Notes: generated from the letters alone by a model not told the origin. Numbered from the stretch's first letter, positions 1 to 8,828 are shown. The stretch: 52,961 bases of DNA from a bacterium (GCA_017538365.1 JAFYIZ010000028.1:1-52961), one strand, 5' to 3'. A program made the numbers and translations.

Positions 1-171
1 AACGATTTGCAGAAATATAGAGACGAAAATAAATGGCGTAAATTTATAATGTTGGATAAAAAGAGAAAATTGGACAAAATTTCGATGGTTTACCTGAAAA
101 AAACGGGGGTTCCCGGAATAATTTACAGGAATTCTAATGACATATTGAAAGATTTGGAGGAATTAAGATGA
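1..171 (+). CDS. C-terminal end of an unidentified protein (5' truncated by the window edge)
   Basis: An open frame enters at base 1 and ends at the TGA at 169-171, giving 56 residues that end in DILKDLEELR. The stop overlaps the ATG of the next gene (ATGA at 168-171), which implies translational coupling and a shared operon. The piece contains a GVPGIIYR segment that could be the cis-Pro strand of a thioredoxin-like fold, but this is a weak resemblance and no CXXC is in view. No function is assigned. Confidence 0.6.
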   Translation, partial: NDLQKYRDENKWRKFIMLDKKRKLDKISMVYLKKTGVPGIIYRNSNDILKDLEELR

Positions 172-1187
172 GAAAGTTTTTCATTCTTACCCTGATGGTT
201 GCTTGTTTAATGATGGTTTCATGCGTTGAAAGGCGTAACAGAGTCATCCTTGACAAATTTATTCCGATTCCGGACAATTGCGAAATCAAACCCGGCGGTG
301 ACACTTATTACACCGAAGGCAAGATAGACCTCGCATTTACGTTCGATTACAAACTTGCTTTTCAGCTTACGAACTACATTCCGTCAAGTGACGGCGGAAA
401 TTCCGAGCTGACTACCGCGGAAGCCAATTATTTCTATGCCGAAAAGGTAGAAATAGAGTACGAATGGTATCCTTATAAGCAGGAGACGACCGGAGCTCAA
501 CTTAAACTTAACCAGAAACTTTGGAATAAAAAGACAAGAAATACTGAACATCGTATCGTTGTAGGTCCCGACGGAGGTCAGGCGGCAGGCTGGGTTCATA
601 TTTTTGAAGAAGCTCAGATACTAAATCTTCTCGAAAATGATGTTAATAATTACGATTGGATTGCAAACCCGCTTATCATAAAAGTCAGAGTCATCGGTGA
701 ACTTGCTGACGGTACGACTGTCAAGACGAACAAGATGAATTTCAACATCATCCCGACTTTCGGAACCACGATTCAGCAGGGATCAACATATTATATTCCG
801 GAAGGCGGTTTTCAGGCAGAGACGGATGAAAACGGCAAAGAGACAAAGTCGGCTGAAAAAGTTGAGTATGAGACAATAAAGGGTATGTGTGCTTTCAGTG
901 ATCCTATTCTTGGCGGATGTCTCTACGGTCAGGATGATGCGATGGTCAACTGCTATGCAGGTGATACGGCTTGGGAACAGTATATCGTCGAATCGAACGG
1001 CTGGACCTACATTCCTGGGTATGCAGCTTACGGCGTAGTCGAAATGATCTACAATACCTACAAAAAACCTGCCAATGACAACGGTTATTACGCATGCTGT
1101 CCTTCACAGGAGCCTCCTGAGCCAGAGGATAAAGAAGATGATGACGCTTCCAACGCTGCTAATGGTGGTGCTACAGGCGGAGAATAA
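168..1187 (+). CDS. Predicted outer-membrane lipoprotein of unknown function
   Basis: A 339-residue protein. Residues 1-19 form a lipoprotein signal peptide with lipobox MVSC, so Cys19 should be lipidated. GGAGG at 155-159 precedes the ATG with a good spacing. The body is rich in aromatic and acidic residues and looks like a beta-rich secreted domain, with no recognised catalytic motif. The C-terminal 30 residues are a low-complexity Pro/Glu/Asp/Gly tail. Several Cys residues (CAF, GGC, VNC, ACC) lie in the last 80 residues before this tail and may form disulfides. The start overlaps the preceding gene by four bases. Family not recognised. Confidence 0.8.
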   Translation: MRKFFILTLMVACLMMVSCVERRNRVILDKFIPIPDNCEIKPGGDTYYTEGKIDLAFTFDYKLAFQLTNYIPSSDGGNSELTTAEANYFYAEKVEIEYEWYPYKQETTGAQLKLNQKLWNKKTRNTEHRIVVGPDGGQAAGWVHIFEEAQILNLLENDVNNYDWIANPLIIKVRVIGELADGTTVKTNKMNFNIIPTFGTTIQQGSTYYIPEGGFQAETDENGKETKSAEKVEYETIKGMCAFSDPILGGCLYGQDDAMVNCYAGDTAWEQYIVESNGWTYIPGYAAYGVVEMIYNTYKKPANDNGYYACCPSQEPPEPEDKEDDDASNAANGGATGGE

Positions 1188-1324
1188 AATTCTTCTGAGT
1201 CAATCCTTTTTGCATTTCTCTTTTTTTTCCTGAATTTCAAAAAAATCTTCTTAAAAAGTGATTTTTAAATATTTTTCCTTATTATGTACCGTTTTTTTGT
1301 TTCGTTTTTTATTTTGGAGGAAAA

Positions 1325-2125
1325 ATGAGACTTGTCCATCTGAAAGATGTCGTAACTTTGGGAAATGTTGCTATCGGTTTTCTTTCCGCTGTTTTGGCGA
1401 TAGAGGGTGATGTCCAGCAGGCATGCTACTTGATAATGGTTGCTTTCGTTCTCGATTTTTGCGACGGTATCGTTGCGAGACTTACGAAAATGAGCAACGA
1501 ATTCGGAAAAGAACTCGATCTTATTGCAGATCATGTGACTTACGCCGTATGTCCGGCATTTGTGCTCTACGCTTTTTTCAGGATCGAAAACGGCGGCTTT
1601 GTCAATGCTCTGGTTGCGTACTGCATGGGAATGGTTCCTCTTGTTTTCGGCTGTGTCAGACATGCGAGAAACGAGGTCTATGACATTGATTTTCCGCGTT
1701 TCTTCCTCGGGACTCCGCGCCCTGTTTCGGCTTTTTATCTGGTGAGCCTTATCGGTGTCGGAACGCACCTCAGCGAATTTGTTCCGAAAGAGTATCTTCC
1801 GTACTACAAGTATTTTCTTATTCCTGTTTTCATCTGGATAGGCTGGAACAACCTCTCTTTCAGGCCGTTCCTCAGCCATCATGGACGTAAATTCAATAAA
1901 AAACTTAAATTCTTTATGAGTGCCGCTGTCGTTCTGCTTGTTTTGAGCGGTATAGCCACATCTTTAACCAACAAACCGTGGCTTCTTGACTGTCTGTTTT
2001 TTGAGATGCTCGTCTACACTTTCCTGACGCCTCTATGCTTCGATAAAGGCGATCTTGACGGATACAAGGAGTATGTCGCGGCTAAAAAGGCTGAAATCGC
2101 TGAAGATATGAAACCAAAAGGTTAG
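1325..2125 (+). CDS. pssA: CDP-diacylglycerol-serine O-phosphatidyltransferase
   Basis: A 266-residue integral membrane enzyme of the CDP-alcohol phosphatidyltransferase family. It should make phosphatidylserine from CDP-diacylglycerol and serine in the inner membrane. The signature D-G-x2-A-R-x8-G-x3-D-x3-D is complete: Asp44, Asp47-Gly48, Ala51-Arg52, Gly61, Asp65 and Asp69. Several hydrophobic segments follow (about residues 75-100, 135-155, 165-180, 195-215 and 225-245). GGAGG at 1316-1320 sets the ATG. The serine specificity comes from overall resemblance to PssA (opening RLVHLKDVVTLGN); another alcohol cannot be excluded. The next gene, eight bases downstream, is a sugar/alcohol-phosphate nucleotidyltransferase, which fits a phospholipid head-group locus. 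Confidence 0.87.
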   Translation: MRLVHLKDVVTLGNVAIGFLSAVLAIEGDVQQACYLIMVAFVLDFCDGIVARLTKMSNEFGKELDLIADHVTYAVCPAFVLYAFFRIENGGFVNALVAYCMGMVPLVFGCVRHARNEVYDIDFPRFFLGTPRPVSAFYLVSLIGVGTHLSEFVPKEYLPYYKYFLIPVFIWIGWNNLSFRPFLSHHGRKFNKKLKFFMSAAVVLLVLSGIATSLTNKPWLLDCLFFEMLVYTFLTPLCFDKGDLDGYKEYVAAKKAEIAEDMKPKG

Positions 2126-2133
2126 AGGAAAAT

Positions 2134-3450
2134 ATGATAAGACAAGGCGTTATCCTTGCAAGCGGGCTTGGCAGCAGGCTCAACAGTGAAGGAAGAAATG
2201 AACCAAAACCGCTTATGCCAGTAGGCGGTATGGCTTTGATTGAGCGCGTGATCACACTCATGCAGTCGGTTGGTATTGAAAAAATCGTCGTTGTTGTCGG
2301 TTACCGCGGCGATCAGATCAAAGAATACATAGCAAAAAACAATATTCAGGGCGTTGTTTTTGCTGAGAATACCGAATACAACAAGAAAAACGGCATTTCG
2401 CTGCTTCGTGCCCGGGAGTTTCTGGATGAAGCTCCGTTTATGCTTTCTATGTCCGATCACATTTTTTCAAATGATTTTTTTGCCGATTTCCTGGAAAAGG
2501 CTGAGCCGAAACTGGAAAAATACGATGTTGTTCTTTCTGTCGACAGAAATATCGAAGGGGTTTTTGACCTCGACGATGCGACGAAAGTCGTTACCGAAGA
2601 CGGTGAAATAACGACGATAGGCAAGGAACTTCCTTCGTATGACGCAGTTGATACCGGGCTTTTCCTCTGCAAACCGGCTGTATTTCCGAGACTTCAGGAT
2701 ATTTATGACACGAAAGGCGATGTTTCCATTTCGGATGTCATGGGAATGGAGGCTCTTGAGAGAAAGTTCGCATGTGCAGAAATGACGGGACATCTCTGGC
2801 AGGATGTCGACACTCCTTCGATGAAAAACGAAGCCGAGGAACGCCTGATAGACAACTATCTTGAAAAGGATGATTCCTTTGGATTTTTTTCGAATAAACT
2901 GTTTGCCAAAAGCGCGAAAGAACTTGCTCTTATGCTTTTCGGGCATGAGCATTTCGACTGGAATCTGCTTAGTACCGTAGTTTTTATAGTTGTTCTTCTG
3001 TTTACGGCAGTCGCTCTTTTTGCCGGTGTTCCGCAGCTTTCCGCTGTTCCGCTTCTGCTTGCTACATTCGTTTTTTATCTCGGCAAAATCAGAAACAACG
3101 TGAGAACGGTTCCTCTGAAAAACGAAAATTTCATTTTTTCATGGAAATTCAACTTCATACTTGCGACTTTGCCGGCTGTTTTGGAGACATGCGGAACGCT
3201 TTTTGTCGGTCTGCCGCTTGTTGTCGTGATGTTTGCCGTTTCTCTGGCCGAAGCTCTTAAACTCGGAAATGTTCTGCAGCGTCTCGAACTGCCTCAGATT
3301 TCCGACAGTGTGGCGGACACTTATCTTTCACCCTCTCTTTTCTGGATCGTTTATGTCGTTTGCATGGTGATTCTGCCTGAATGGTTTGTCGGGTTTGTTC
3401 CTTTTGCATACTTTATATTTTTGCCTTTTTCCGGTGAGAAGAGGAGTTGA
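2134..3450 (+). CDS. NTP-transferase (sugar/alcohol-phosphate nucleotidyltransferase) fused to a multi-pass membrane domain
   Basis: A 438-residue two-part protein. Residues 1-240 are a nucleotidyltransferase: GVILASGLGSRL opens the fold, the lysine of EPKPLMPVGG binds the nucleotide phosphates, and MSMSDH-type residues around 107-112 include a metal-binding Asp. This half resembles inositol-1-phosphate or phosphocholine cytidylyltransferases. Residues 270-438 hold about five or six hydrophobic helices and end near the membrane. Archaeal and bacterial IPCT-DIPPS fusions carry a CDP-alcohol transferase in this place, but the D-G-x2-A-R motif is absent here, so the second half is a different membrane domain. 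Its position next to pssA suggests activation of a head group for a membrane lipid; the substrate is unknown. Confidence 0.75.
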   Translation: MIRQGVILASGLGSRLNSEGRNEPKPLMPVGGMALIERVITLMQSVGIEKIVVVVGYRGDQIKEYIAKNNIQGVVFAENTEYNKKNGISLLRAREFLDEAPFMLSMSDHIFSNDFFADFLEKAEPKLEKYDVVLSVDRNIEGVFDLDDATKVVTEDGEITTIGKELPSYDAVDTGLFLCKPAVFPRLQDIYDTKGDVSISDVMGMEALERKFACAEMTGHLWQDVDTPSMKNEAEERLIDNYLEKDDSFGFFSNKLFAKSAKELALMLFGHEHFDWNLLSTVVFIVVLLFTAVALFAGVPQLSAVPLLLATFVFYLGKIRNNVRTVPLKNENFIFSWKFNFILATLPAVLETCGTLFVGLPLVVVMFAVSLAEALKLGNVLQRLELPQISDSVADTYLSPSLFWIVYVVCMVILPEWFVGFVPFAYFIFLPFSGEKRS

Positions 3451-3860
3451 TGGAACTTAAAAAACGTGTCGGTAAAGATTTTTCGATCGATATAAGTTCT
3501 CTTGTCGACGTTCTTTTCACGCTTCTCATTTTCTTTTCTCTTACGAGCACTTTCGTAAAGGAGTCCGGGCTTAAAGTCGATCTTCCTAAAGCAAGTTCCG
3601 ATACACCGCTCGTTTCGGCTGAAAAGTTTGAAATCGCGATAAGCGCCGACGGCAGGGTCGCTTTGGGCGGAACAGAGGTTTCGTCGGTTGAAGAGATAAA
3701 AGAATTCCTATCAAAATTTGACACGGATATGCGTTTAAAATATGTTATGGTCATCAAAGCCGACGTTACAACTCAGCACGGCAGGGTAACGGAAGTTCTT
3801 GATATACTGAAATCTTTGAAATTTGAAAATATAGCAGTGGCAACGAGGTCAAAAGAATGA
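3450..3860 (+). CDS. ExbD/TolR-family biopolymer transport protein
   Basis: A 136-residue protein with one N-terminal membrane helix (about residues 15-38) and a periplasmic C-terminal domain, the ExbD/TolR layout. The helix contains the key Asp in DISSLVDVLFTLLIFF, which in the family carries protons together with an ExbB/TolQ partner. No ExbB/TolQ gene is adjacent, so the partner must be elsewhere. The ATG at 3450 overlaps the stop of the preceding gene by one base and follows GAGGAG at 3441-3446. A TTG at 3447 is too close to that site to be the start. Its load (TonB-, Tol- or Agl/Glt-like) cannot be told from sequence. Confidence 0.85.
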   Translation: MELKKRVGKDFSIDISSLVDVLFTLLIFFSLTSTFVKESGLKVDLPKASSDTPLVSAEKFEIAISADGRVALGGTEVSSVEEIKEFLSKFDTDMRLKYVMVIKADVTTQHGRVTEVLDILKSLKFENIAVATRSKE

Positions 3861-4141
3861 AAAAAAACCAAAAATTTTTCATTATCGGTTTTTTATTTTT
3901 GGTATTTTCAGCTGTTTGTATCTACGACATTCTTTCCTCTTACGGCGAATTCAACCGCAACAGGGACAAAATCAAAGTGATAGAAGAAAAACAGTATGTC
4001 ATAAGCCGCGAAAAAGATATTTTGAATTGGAAAATAGAACGTTTTTCCAAAAATCCTAAGGCTGCCGAGGAAATTCTCAGGCAGAAATACAAAATGATTC
4101 GCTCAGATCAATACAAATACAGATATACGCCCGAAAAATGA
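3857..4141 (+). CDS. FtsB/DivIC-like septum formation initiator
   Basis: A 94-residue bitopic protein: a short basic N terminus, one membrane helix (about residues 7-27), then a helical periplasmic segment likely to form a coiled coil (about 33-65). It ends in a FtsB-like region with the pattern NPKAAEEILRQKYKMI. Proteins of this family form a complex with FtsL and FtsQ and help activate septal cell-wall synthesis. The ATG overlaps the stop of the ExbD/TolR gene by four bases and the stop overlaps the next gene in the same way, so all three are probably translated from one message. Size and layout match the family; identity at sequence level is weak, as is usual for FtsB. Confidence 0.75.
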   Translation: MKKNQKFFIIGFLFLVFSAVCIYDILSSYGEFNRNRDKIKVIEEKQYVISREKDILNWKIERFSKNPKAAEEILRQKYKMIRSDQYKYRYTPEK

Positions 4142-6150
4142 CAGCTTTACTTGAATTCCGTTTTTTTGGTCACATCGTGACCCTTTTGTTTTCTATCCTT
4201 TCAATTTATTTCAAGGAAAGTATTCCGATCCTCATCATACTTTGGAGTATTTTCGTTTTTTTGGTAATCTATCTCCGTCTCGTTGAAAAGAAGAGAATCC
4301 CCGTACAGCTTTTTCTGCTCCCTCTATTCATAGTTTCCGGCGGAGTTGCCGGGAGTCCTGTTCTTCCGCTCCTTTTTCTTGCTCTGCCGCTGACTTTGCA
4401 GAAAAGCGACGACAGTTCATACATCGGATTTGCTGTAACAGCGTTCATTCTGATGCTGTGCAGCGGCAATATTTCCGATTATTCCGATTTTATCATTTAT
4501 GTTTTATTCGTTTTTTCAGCGATAGGCGTCTGGTTTTTCATGAGGAAGGGTTTTTCGTTTCTGCTGGCTCAAGCGCCTGCCGCTCCGATTGCAATGAAAT
4601 CCAAAGTCAGCGCTCCGCTTGTCAAGGATCCTTTCAGACCGCTGAAAAAGTATCTTGTCCGCACCAAGAATTTCAACAACAAACCTGTTTATCTGCGTTT
4701 GGTCGTACTTCTGCCTGGCGGAATGGCGAAAATATACGAATCCGATACAGAATTTGCGTTAAAAGGTCTTCTGTTCAGGGCAGTCCACGATAAAACCGAG
4801 GTTGCAACCAATGTTCTTCTGGATGACGACAGGGAAAATATTCCGATGATGCCCGAATACAACTTCAGAATATACTATCCCGTTTCTCTGGTCGATTCTG
4901 ACGATGTAACCCTTTTTGAGCCTGAATATGTCGTTGTTGTCGACACCAACATTAAAGGGAAAATCGACAAGGAAGAACTCATTCAGAAGTTCTCCGAGAT
5001 AAAGGACGACGTTCTGGAACAGCTCAGACAGTCAGAAACTTTCAGTCATATTTCAGTTGAAAAACAGCGTAATGCCACGCTTTATCAGGAGACTTCGAAT
5101 ATTGTCGATGCTTTTGACCACGACGAACTTCTCAAAGCCGCAGCGCTTGCGATATTCAATCTCGCTCCGGAAGCGAGCGGCGTATTTGTTGCAACAAAAG
5201 GCGAAGAAAACACTTTCTCAGGTTACTCTTTTACAGTCAAAGAGCTTTCCAAAGGGAAGGTAAAACTTGAAATGTCCGATATAAACGATCCCGTTACCGC
5301 TGAAATGAAGGATTCACAGTCGATTCATGCCATGATGGTAAACGGAAAAATTGACGATTACTACGAGGCCACAGATGTAAACAAACGGAAGTCAAATCCT
5401 CTGTTTCCGTCGGAATTCGATGATCTTAACAAAAAAAGCTGCATCATGATCCGCTGTATGACCTTTAAAAACGATGTCAAAGGAACAATTTCGGTTCTTA
5501 CCGACACGATAAATGATTTTGAAGAGCTCAAAAAGCATTCCGCATCGGTCAGGATGATTTCCAAAGTTGTTACATCGGCACTCAACAACATCGAAATGTT
5601 CCAGAAGATGGAGGAACTTTCAAACATCGACGGTTTGACAGGGCTTTACAACAGGCGCTGTTTCAACAATATGATCGAACAGAAAATCAGCGAAGCGGGC
5701 AGGAGTAAGGTTCAGCTTTCTATGATCATGCTTGACATCGACTTTTTCAAGAAAGTCAACGATACCTACGGTCACAAAGCTGGAGACGATGTTATCCGCT
5801 TTATTTCGGCAACGATAAAGAAATCAATCCGAAAAGTCGATTTTGCGGCGCGTTACGGCGGAGAGGAATTCGTGATTCTGCTTTACAATACATCTATTGC
5901 CGCGGCGGCCAATATTGCGGACAAAATCAGGAATATCGTCCGCGATTCAACGGTCAATGCCGATGGATCACCTCTGAATATAACAATCTCGCTGGGTGTT
6001 TCGTCTTTCCCGATGCCTTCGATGAATGCAGACAGTCTTGTTAAAAACGCTGATACCGCTCTTTACTACTCAAAAGAACACGGCCGCGACCAAGTTTCTG
6101 TTTTTAACAGCAGTATGGAAGAAAGAGACGAAGAAGAAGAGGAAAAATAA
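4138..6150 (+). CDS. Membrane-bound diguanylate cyclase (GGDEF) with a GAF-like sensor region
   Basis: A 670-residue protein expected to make cyclic di-GMP. Residues 1-145 contain about five membrane helices. Residues 150-300 form a cytoplasmic region of unknown fold, 310-490 looks like a GAF-type domain, and 495-660 is a GGDEF domain. The active-site motif is GGEEF at 574-578, and the inhibitory I-site RxxD (RKVD) lies exactly five residues before it, so product inhibition is expected. SNIDGLTGLYNRR marks the start of the cyclase domain. The start overlaps the preceding gene (ATGA). The C terminus is an acidic run of Glu. It converges with the RNase G gene across only 11 bases. Confidence 0.9.
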   Translation: MTALLEFRFFGHIVTLLFSILSIYFKESIPILIILWSIFVFLVIYLRLVEKKRIPVQLFLLPLFIVSGGVAGSPVLPLLFLALPLTLQKSDDSSYIGFAVTAFILMLCSGNISDYSDFIIYVLFVFSAIGVWFFMRKGFSFLLAQAPAAPIAMKSKVSAPLVKDPFRPLKKYLVRTKNFNNKPVYLRLVVLLPGGMAKIYESDTEFALKGLLFRAVHDKTEVATNVLLDDDRENIPMMPEYNFRIYYPVSLVDSDDVTLFEPEYVVVVDTNIKGKIDKEELIQKFSEIKDDVLEQLRQSETFSHISVEKQRNATLYQETSNIVDAFDHDELLKAAALAIFNLAPEASGVFVATKGEENTFSGYSFTVKELSKGKVKLEMSDINDPVTAEMKDSQSIHAMMVNGKIDDYYEATDVNKRKSNPLFPSEFDDLNKKSCIMIRCMTFKNDVKGTISVLTDTINDFEELKKHSASVRMISKVVTSALNNIEMFQKMEELSNIDGLTGLYNRRCFNNMIEQKISEAGRSKVQLSMIMLDIDFFKKVNDTYGHKAGDDVIRFISATIKKSIRKVDFAARYGGEEFVILLYNTSIAAAANIADKIRNIVRDSTVNADGSPLNITISLGVSSFPMPSMNADSLVKNADTALYYSKEHGRDQVSVFNSSMEERDEEEEEK

Positions 6151-6161
6151 ATTTTTCCCGA

Positions 6162-7691
6162 TTATTTTCCGTCAACAGTGAATGATTCTCTGTGGAGTGA
6201 ATTGTCCGATTCGGTGTTTACCGAAATTCTGAGTTCTTTTTTGAGTTTGTCGAGTTCGTCAGAGTATTTCTGTTCAAGCGCGAAAATCGTTTCAGGATGC
6301 GCTTTTACGGTGATAACCCGGCTTCCGTAAAGTTTTACGTGTTTTTTTATTTCGCGGAAAATCTGGAAAGTTACGGTTTCTCTTGAGCGGATTATGCCGT
6401 TTCCGCTGCAGTACGGGCACGGTTCGGTGAGAGACGAGATGTTGCTTTCGGTCGTTCTTTTGCGCGTTATCTGGATTAGTCCGAGGCGCGTGAAGTAGAA
6501 AACTGTACACTTCGCCGGATCTTTTTCAAGCTCATGCTCGAGTTTTGCGATAACTTTTTTCTTGTTTGCCTGATTGCGCATGTCTATGAAGTCAACGACG
6601 ATGATTCCCGCTAAATTCCTGAGTCTCAGGTGGTATGCGATTTCCTCGGCAGCTTCGCAGTTCGTTTTGACGACTGTGCTTTCGAGGTCGCCTTTCCCGA
6701 CAAATTTGCCGGTGTTGACGTCAATGACTGTGAGAGCTTCGGTCTGTTCGATGATAAGGAAACCTCCGCTTTTGAGCCAGATTTTTTTCTTTACCAGTTT
6801 GGTGACTTCCGGCTCGATCGAATAGTAGTCGAAAATCGGGTAGGGCAGATCGTAGAATTTCACTTTGTCGTCGGGATTCTCACCGTAGAAAGCGAAGTAG
6901 TCACGTACTGCTTTTTCATCGTTTTTGTTGTCGACGACGATTTCGGAAAGTTCGCTCATTCCGGTGTTCTGAACGAAATCGAGCATCGGGTCGAGTGCTG
7001 GTTCGATAAGTGCCGTTCCTTTGCCTTTCTGGAAAGTATTCTGGATAGAAAGCCATTTTTTTATGAGGAAAACGACCTCTTTTTCGATTGTTTTGAGGTC
7101 TGTTTCAGCCGCCAGAGTCCTGAGAATTATGCCGTAGCCTTTCTTTAAAACTTTCTGACCGAACTCTTTGAGCTCTTCGCGTTTTTCGCGGTCGCTGATT
7201 TTGCGGCTTACGCCGATGTGGTTGATTGTCGGCAGCAGAACGCAGTATCTTCCGGCAAGCGAAATGTGTGTCGTGAGTTTCGCACCTTTCTGTCCGATCG
7301 GCTCTTTTACGACCTGAACAAGGATTCTGTTTCCCTCTTTCGCGTATTCGGTGATGTCTGTGAATCTGCGCGGTTCGTTCTGAGTTTCCTGTACTTGATC
7401 CTCGCTGTTTACATCATCGTCGTCGTCGCTTTCGAGGTTTTTCTGATACTCTTCATAAGTTATGTTCAGTTTCAGGTCGTTTGCGTGGATGAATCCCGTC
7501 CTTGTGCCGCCGAATTCGACAAATGCCGACTGCATTCCCGGCAGAACGCGGCGGATTATGCCTGAATATATGTTTGAAAGACAGCTTCCTTCCTCCGAGT
7601 GCATGACGTGGAGTTCGACTAGTTTTCTGTCTTCAAGTATGGCTATTCGTTTTTCGCCGTATGTGTTGTTTACGATTATCTGTCTGTTCAT
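6162..7691 (-). CDS. rng: Ribonuclease G/E family endoribonuclease
   Basis: A 509-residue RNase G-type enzyme for rRNA maturation and mRNA decay. An S1 RNA-binding domain occupies about residues 38-130, with an acidic Asp-rich insertion at 88-98. The catalytic Mg2+ ligands are visible as Asp324 in TVIDVNTGKF and Asp367 in IIVVDFIDMR, matching D303 and D346 of Escherichia coli RNase E. The Zn-link cysteines are in CPYC (425-428). It lacks the long C-terminal scaffold of RNase E, so RNase G is the better name. It follows the phosphodiesterase gene by six bases and is probably cotranscribed with it. Confidence 0.93.
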   Translation of the reverse strand: MNRQIIVNNTYGEKRIAILEDRKLVELHVMHSEEGSCLSNIYSGIIRRVLPGMQSAFVEFGGTRTGFIHANDLKLNITYEEYQKNLESDDDDDVNSEDQVQETQNEPRRFTDITEYAKEGNRILVQVVKEPIGQKGAKLTTHISLAGRYCVLLPTINHIGVSRKISDREKREELKEFGQKVLKKGYGIILRTLAAETDLKTIEKEVVFLIKKWLSIQNTFQKGKGTALIEPALDPMLDFVQNTGMSELSEIVVDNKNDEKAVRDYFAFYGENPDDKVKFYDLPYPIFDYYSIEPEVTKLVKKKIWLKSGGFLIIEQTEALTVIDVNTGKFVGKGDLESTVVKTNCEAAEEIAYHLRLRNLAGIIVVDFIDMRNQANKKKVIAKLEHELEKDPAKCTVFYFTRLGLIQITRKRTTESNISSLTEPCPYCSGNGIIRSRETVTFQIFREIKKHVKLYGSRVITVKAHPETIFALEQKYSDELDKLKKELRISVNTESDNSLHRESFTVDGK

Positions 7692-7697
7692 TGTTTT

Positions 7698-8468
7698 TTA
7701 AGATACTGTTATCGGACGTTTCTGCTTCATCGGGGTGATTTTCATCGGGCTTTTGATGCTCTTTATGTCGGCGATGATCTCGTCTTCCAAATTGGGTTTC
7801 AGGTGGAAAGTGTGGATTTCGCAGTGCCTGTTGATTTTTGCGAGTTCACCCGCAAGCTGTGAAGGTGTCAGGTGTTTCGACGCCGTCGCCAGTTTTTCAA
7901 GCCTGTTGGGAAAAGAAGTTTCCCAGCAAATTGTTTTTATTGAAGGATCGTTGTTTATATGATCCACAAAATTCTGACATATTCCTGTGTCGCCTGAGTA
8001 GGCTATCGATTCACCGTCCTTTTTGATGATGAACCCGAGCGATTCAACGACGTGGTTCACTTCGATCGGCAGGAATTCGATCCCTTCGATCGAAAAAGGT
8101 TCGTCGAATTTTATCGGCTGAAACTTTATCGTCGGATTCCTTCTGGTCGGAAGTTTCGTGAAATCAGGCCAGACAAGATCGTTGAATATGTTGCCCATTA
8201 TCTGCGCCATGATGTTTTCAGTCGTGTAAACCGTGAACGAATGATTTCCGAGTGAAAGCATGAAATCGGCGAAAATCGGCAGATTTTTGATGTGATCGAA
8301 GTGACAGTGGGTTATGATGACGTGTTTTATTGCAAGGAGCTGGTTCGTATCGAGAGATGACATGATCGAACCGGTGTCAATTACTGTCGTAGGTGTAACG
8401 AGCATGGAGATACACTTTTTATTTTCAAGATCGCTGCCGTAGCAGCCAAGCGGAACTATGGAAAGCAT
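7698..8468 (-). CDS. Class II 3',5'-cyclic-nucleotide phosphodiesterase (metallo-beta-lactamase fold)
   Basis: A 256-residue protein with a metallo-beta-lactamase fold. The metal-binding motif HCHFDH at 54-59 matches the HxHxDH of class II cAMP phosphodiesterases (yeast PDE1, Vibrio CpdP). Further ligands are likely His in VNHV, Asp in YSGDTG and His in IHTFHLKP. The opening IVPLGCYGSD is also typical. Predicted role: hydrolysis of cAMP or cGMP. A general MBL hydrolase role cannot be excluded. GGAGG lies about six bases before the ATG at 8468. The gene sits between nfu and rng in one orientation. Confidence 0.75.
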   Translation of the reverse strand: MLSIVPLGCYGSDLENKKCISMLVTPTTVIDTGSIMSSLDTNQLLAIKHVIITHCHFDHIKNLPIFADFMLSLGNHSFTVYTTENIMAQIMGNIFNDLVWPDFTKLPTRRNPTIKFQPIKFDEPFSIEGIEFLPIEVNHVVESLGFIIKKDGESIAYSGDTGICQNFVDHINNDPSIKTICWETSFPNRLEKLATASKHLTPSQLAGELAKINRHCEIHTFHLKPNLEDEIIADIKSIKSPMKITPMKQKRPITVS

Positions 8469-8520
8469 TTCATCCTCCGAATACCGAAGCCTGACTCAGT
8501 GAGCCGGTTTTTGAAGAATT

Positions 8521-8757
8521 TTAGACGTTTATAACTTCTTTTACTTCCGGAACGAGTCTCTTGAGGTGCTGTTCGATTCCCATTTTGAGAGTCATCTGAC
8601 TCATCGGACATCCTGCGCAGTGACCCTGAAGAGCGACTTTTACAGTGCCGTCATCGGTGATTTCTATAATCTGGACATCGCCGCCGTCTCTCTGAAGCGC
8701 GGGACGGACGTCTTCAAGAACTTCTTTAACCTTTTCTTTCCAATCGTTTGCAGCCAT
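8521..8757 (-). CDS. NifU C-terminal (Nfu) domain iron-sulfur scaffold protein
   Basis: A 78-residue stand-alone Nfu domain. The cluster-binding CXXC is Cys47-Ala-Gly-Cys50, followed by PMSQMTLKMGIE, a very typical Nfu sequence. Such proteins bind a 4Fe-4S cluster between two subunits and pass it to client proteins. The LQRDGGDVQI segment is also diagnostic. The start is preceded by AGGGAG, and a strong sigma-70-type promoter lies upstream at 8801-8828, so this is probably the first gene of an nfu-phosphodiesterase-rng unit. Confidence 0.92.
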   Translation of the reverse strand: MAANDWKEKVKEVLEDVRPALQRDGGDVQIIEITDDGTVKVALQGHCAGCPMSQMTLKMGIEQHLKRLVPEVKEVINV

Positions 8758-8800
8758 TGTAATCTCCCTAAAAATTCAGTAAAAAAACAAAAAACGGCGA

Positions 8801-8828
8801 ATTATAGGGGCTAAACTGTGCAAGTCAA
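8801..8828 (-). promoter_or_regulatory. Sigma-70-type promoter for nfu
   Basis: Read on the minus strand: -35 TTGACT (8823-8828), 16-bp spacer, -10 TATAAT (8801-8806). The leader to the ATG at 8757 is about 35 bases and contains AGGGAG. A second TTGACT overlaps five bases further upstream. Confidence 0.75.

Noticed and set aside
1188-1324. Terminator or promoter between the first lipoprotein gene and pssA
   Set aside because: Only an AT-only stem (TTAAAAA-GTGA-TTTTTAA) and no convincing -35/-10 pair were found, so no feature is reported.
6151-6161. Terminator between the convergent diguanylate cyclase and rng genes
   Set aside because: The gap is only 11 bases and has no hairpin; termination must occur inside the opposing gene or by another mechanism.
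6630-7148. A 172-codon open frame on the plus strand inside rng
   Set aside because: It is antisense to the catalytic core of RNase G and lacks a ribosome-binding site.
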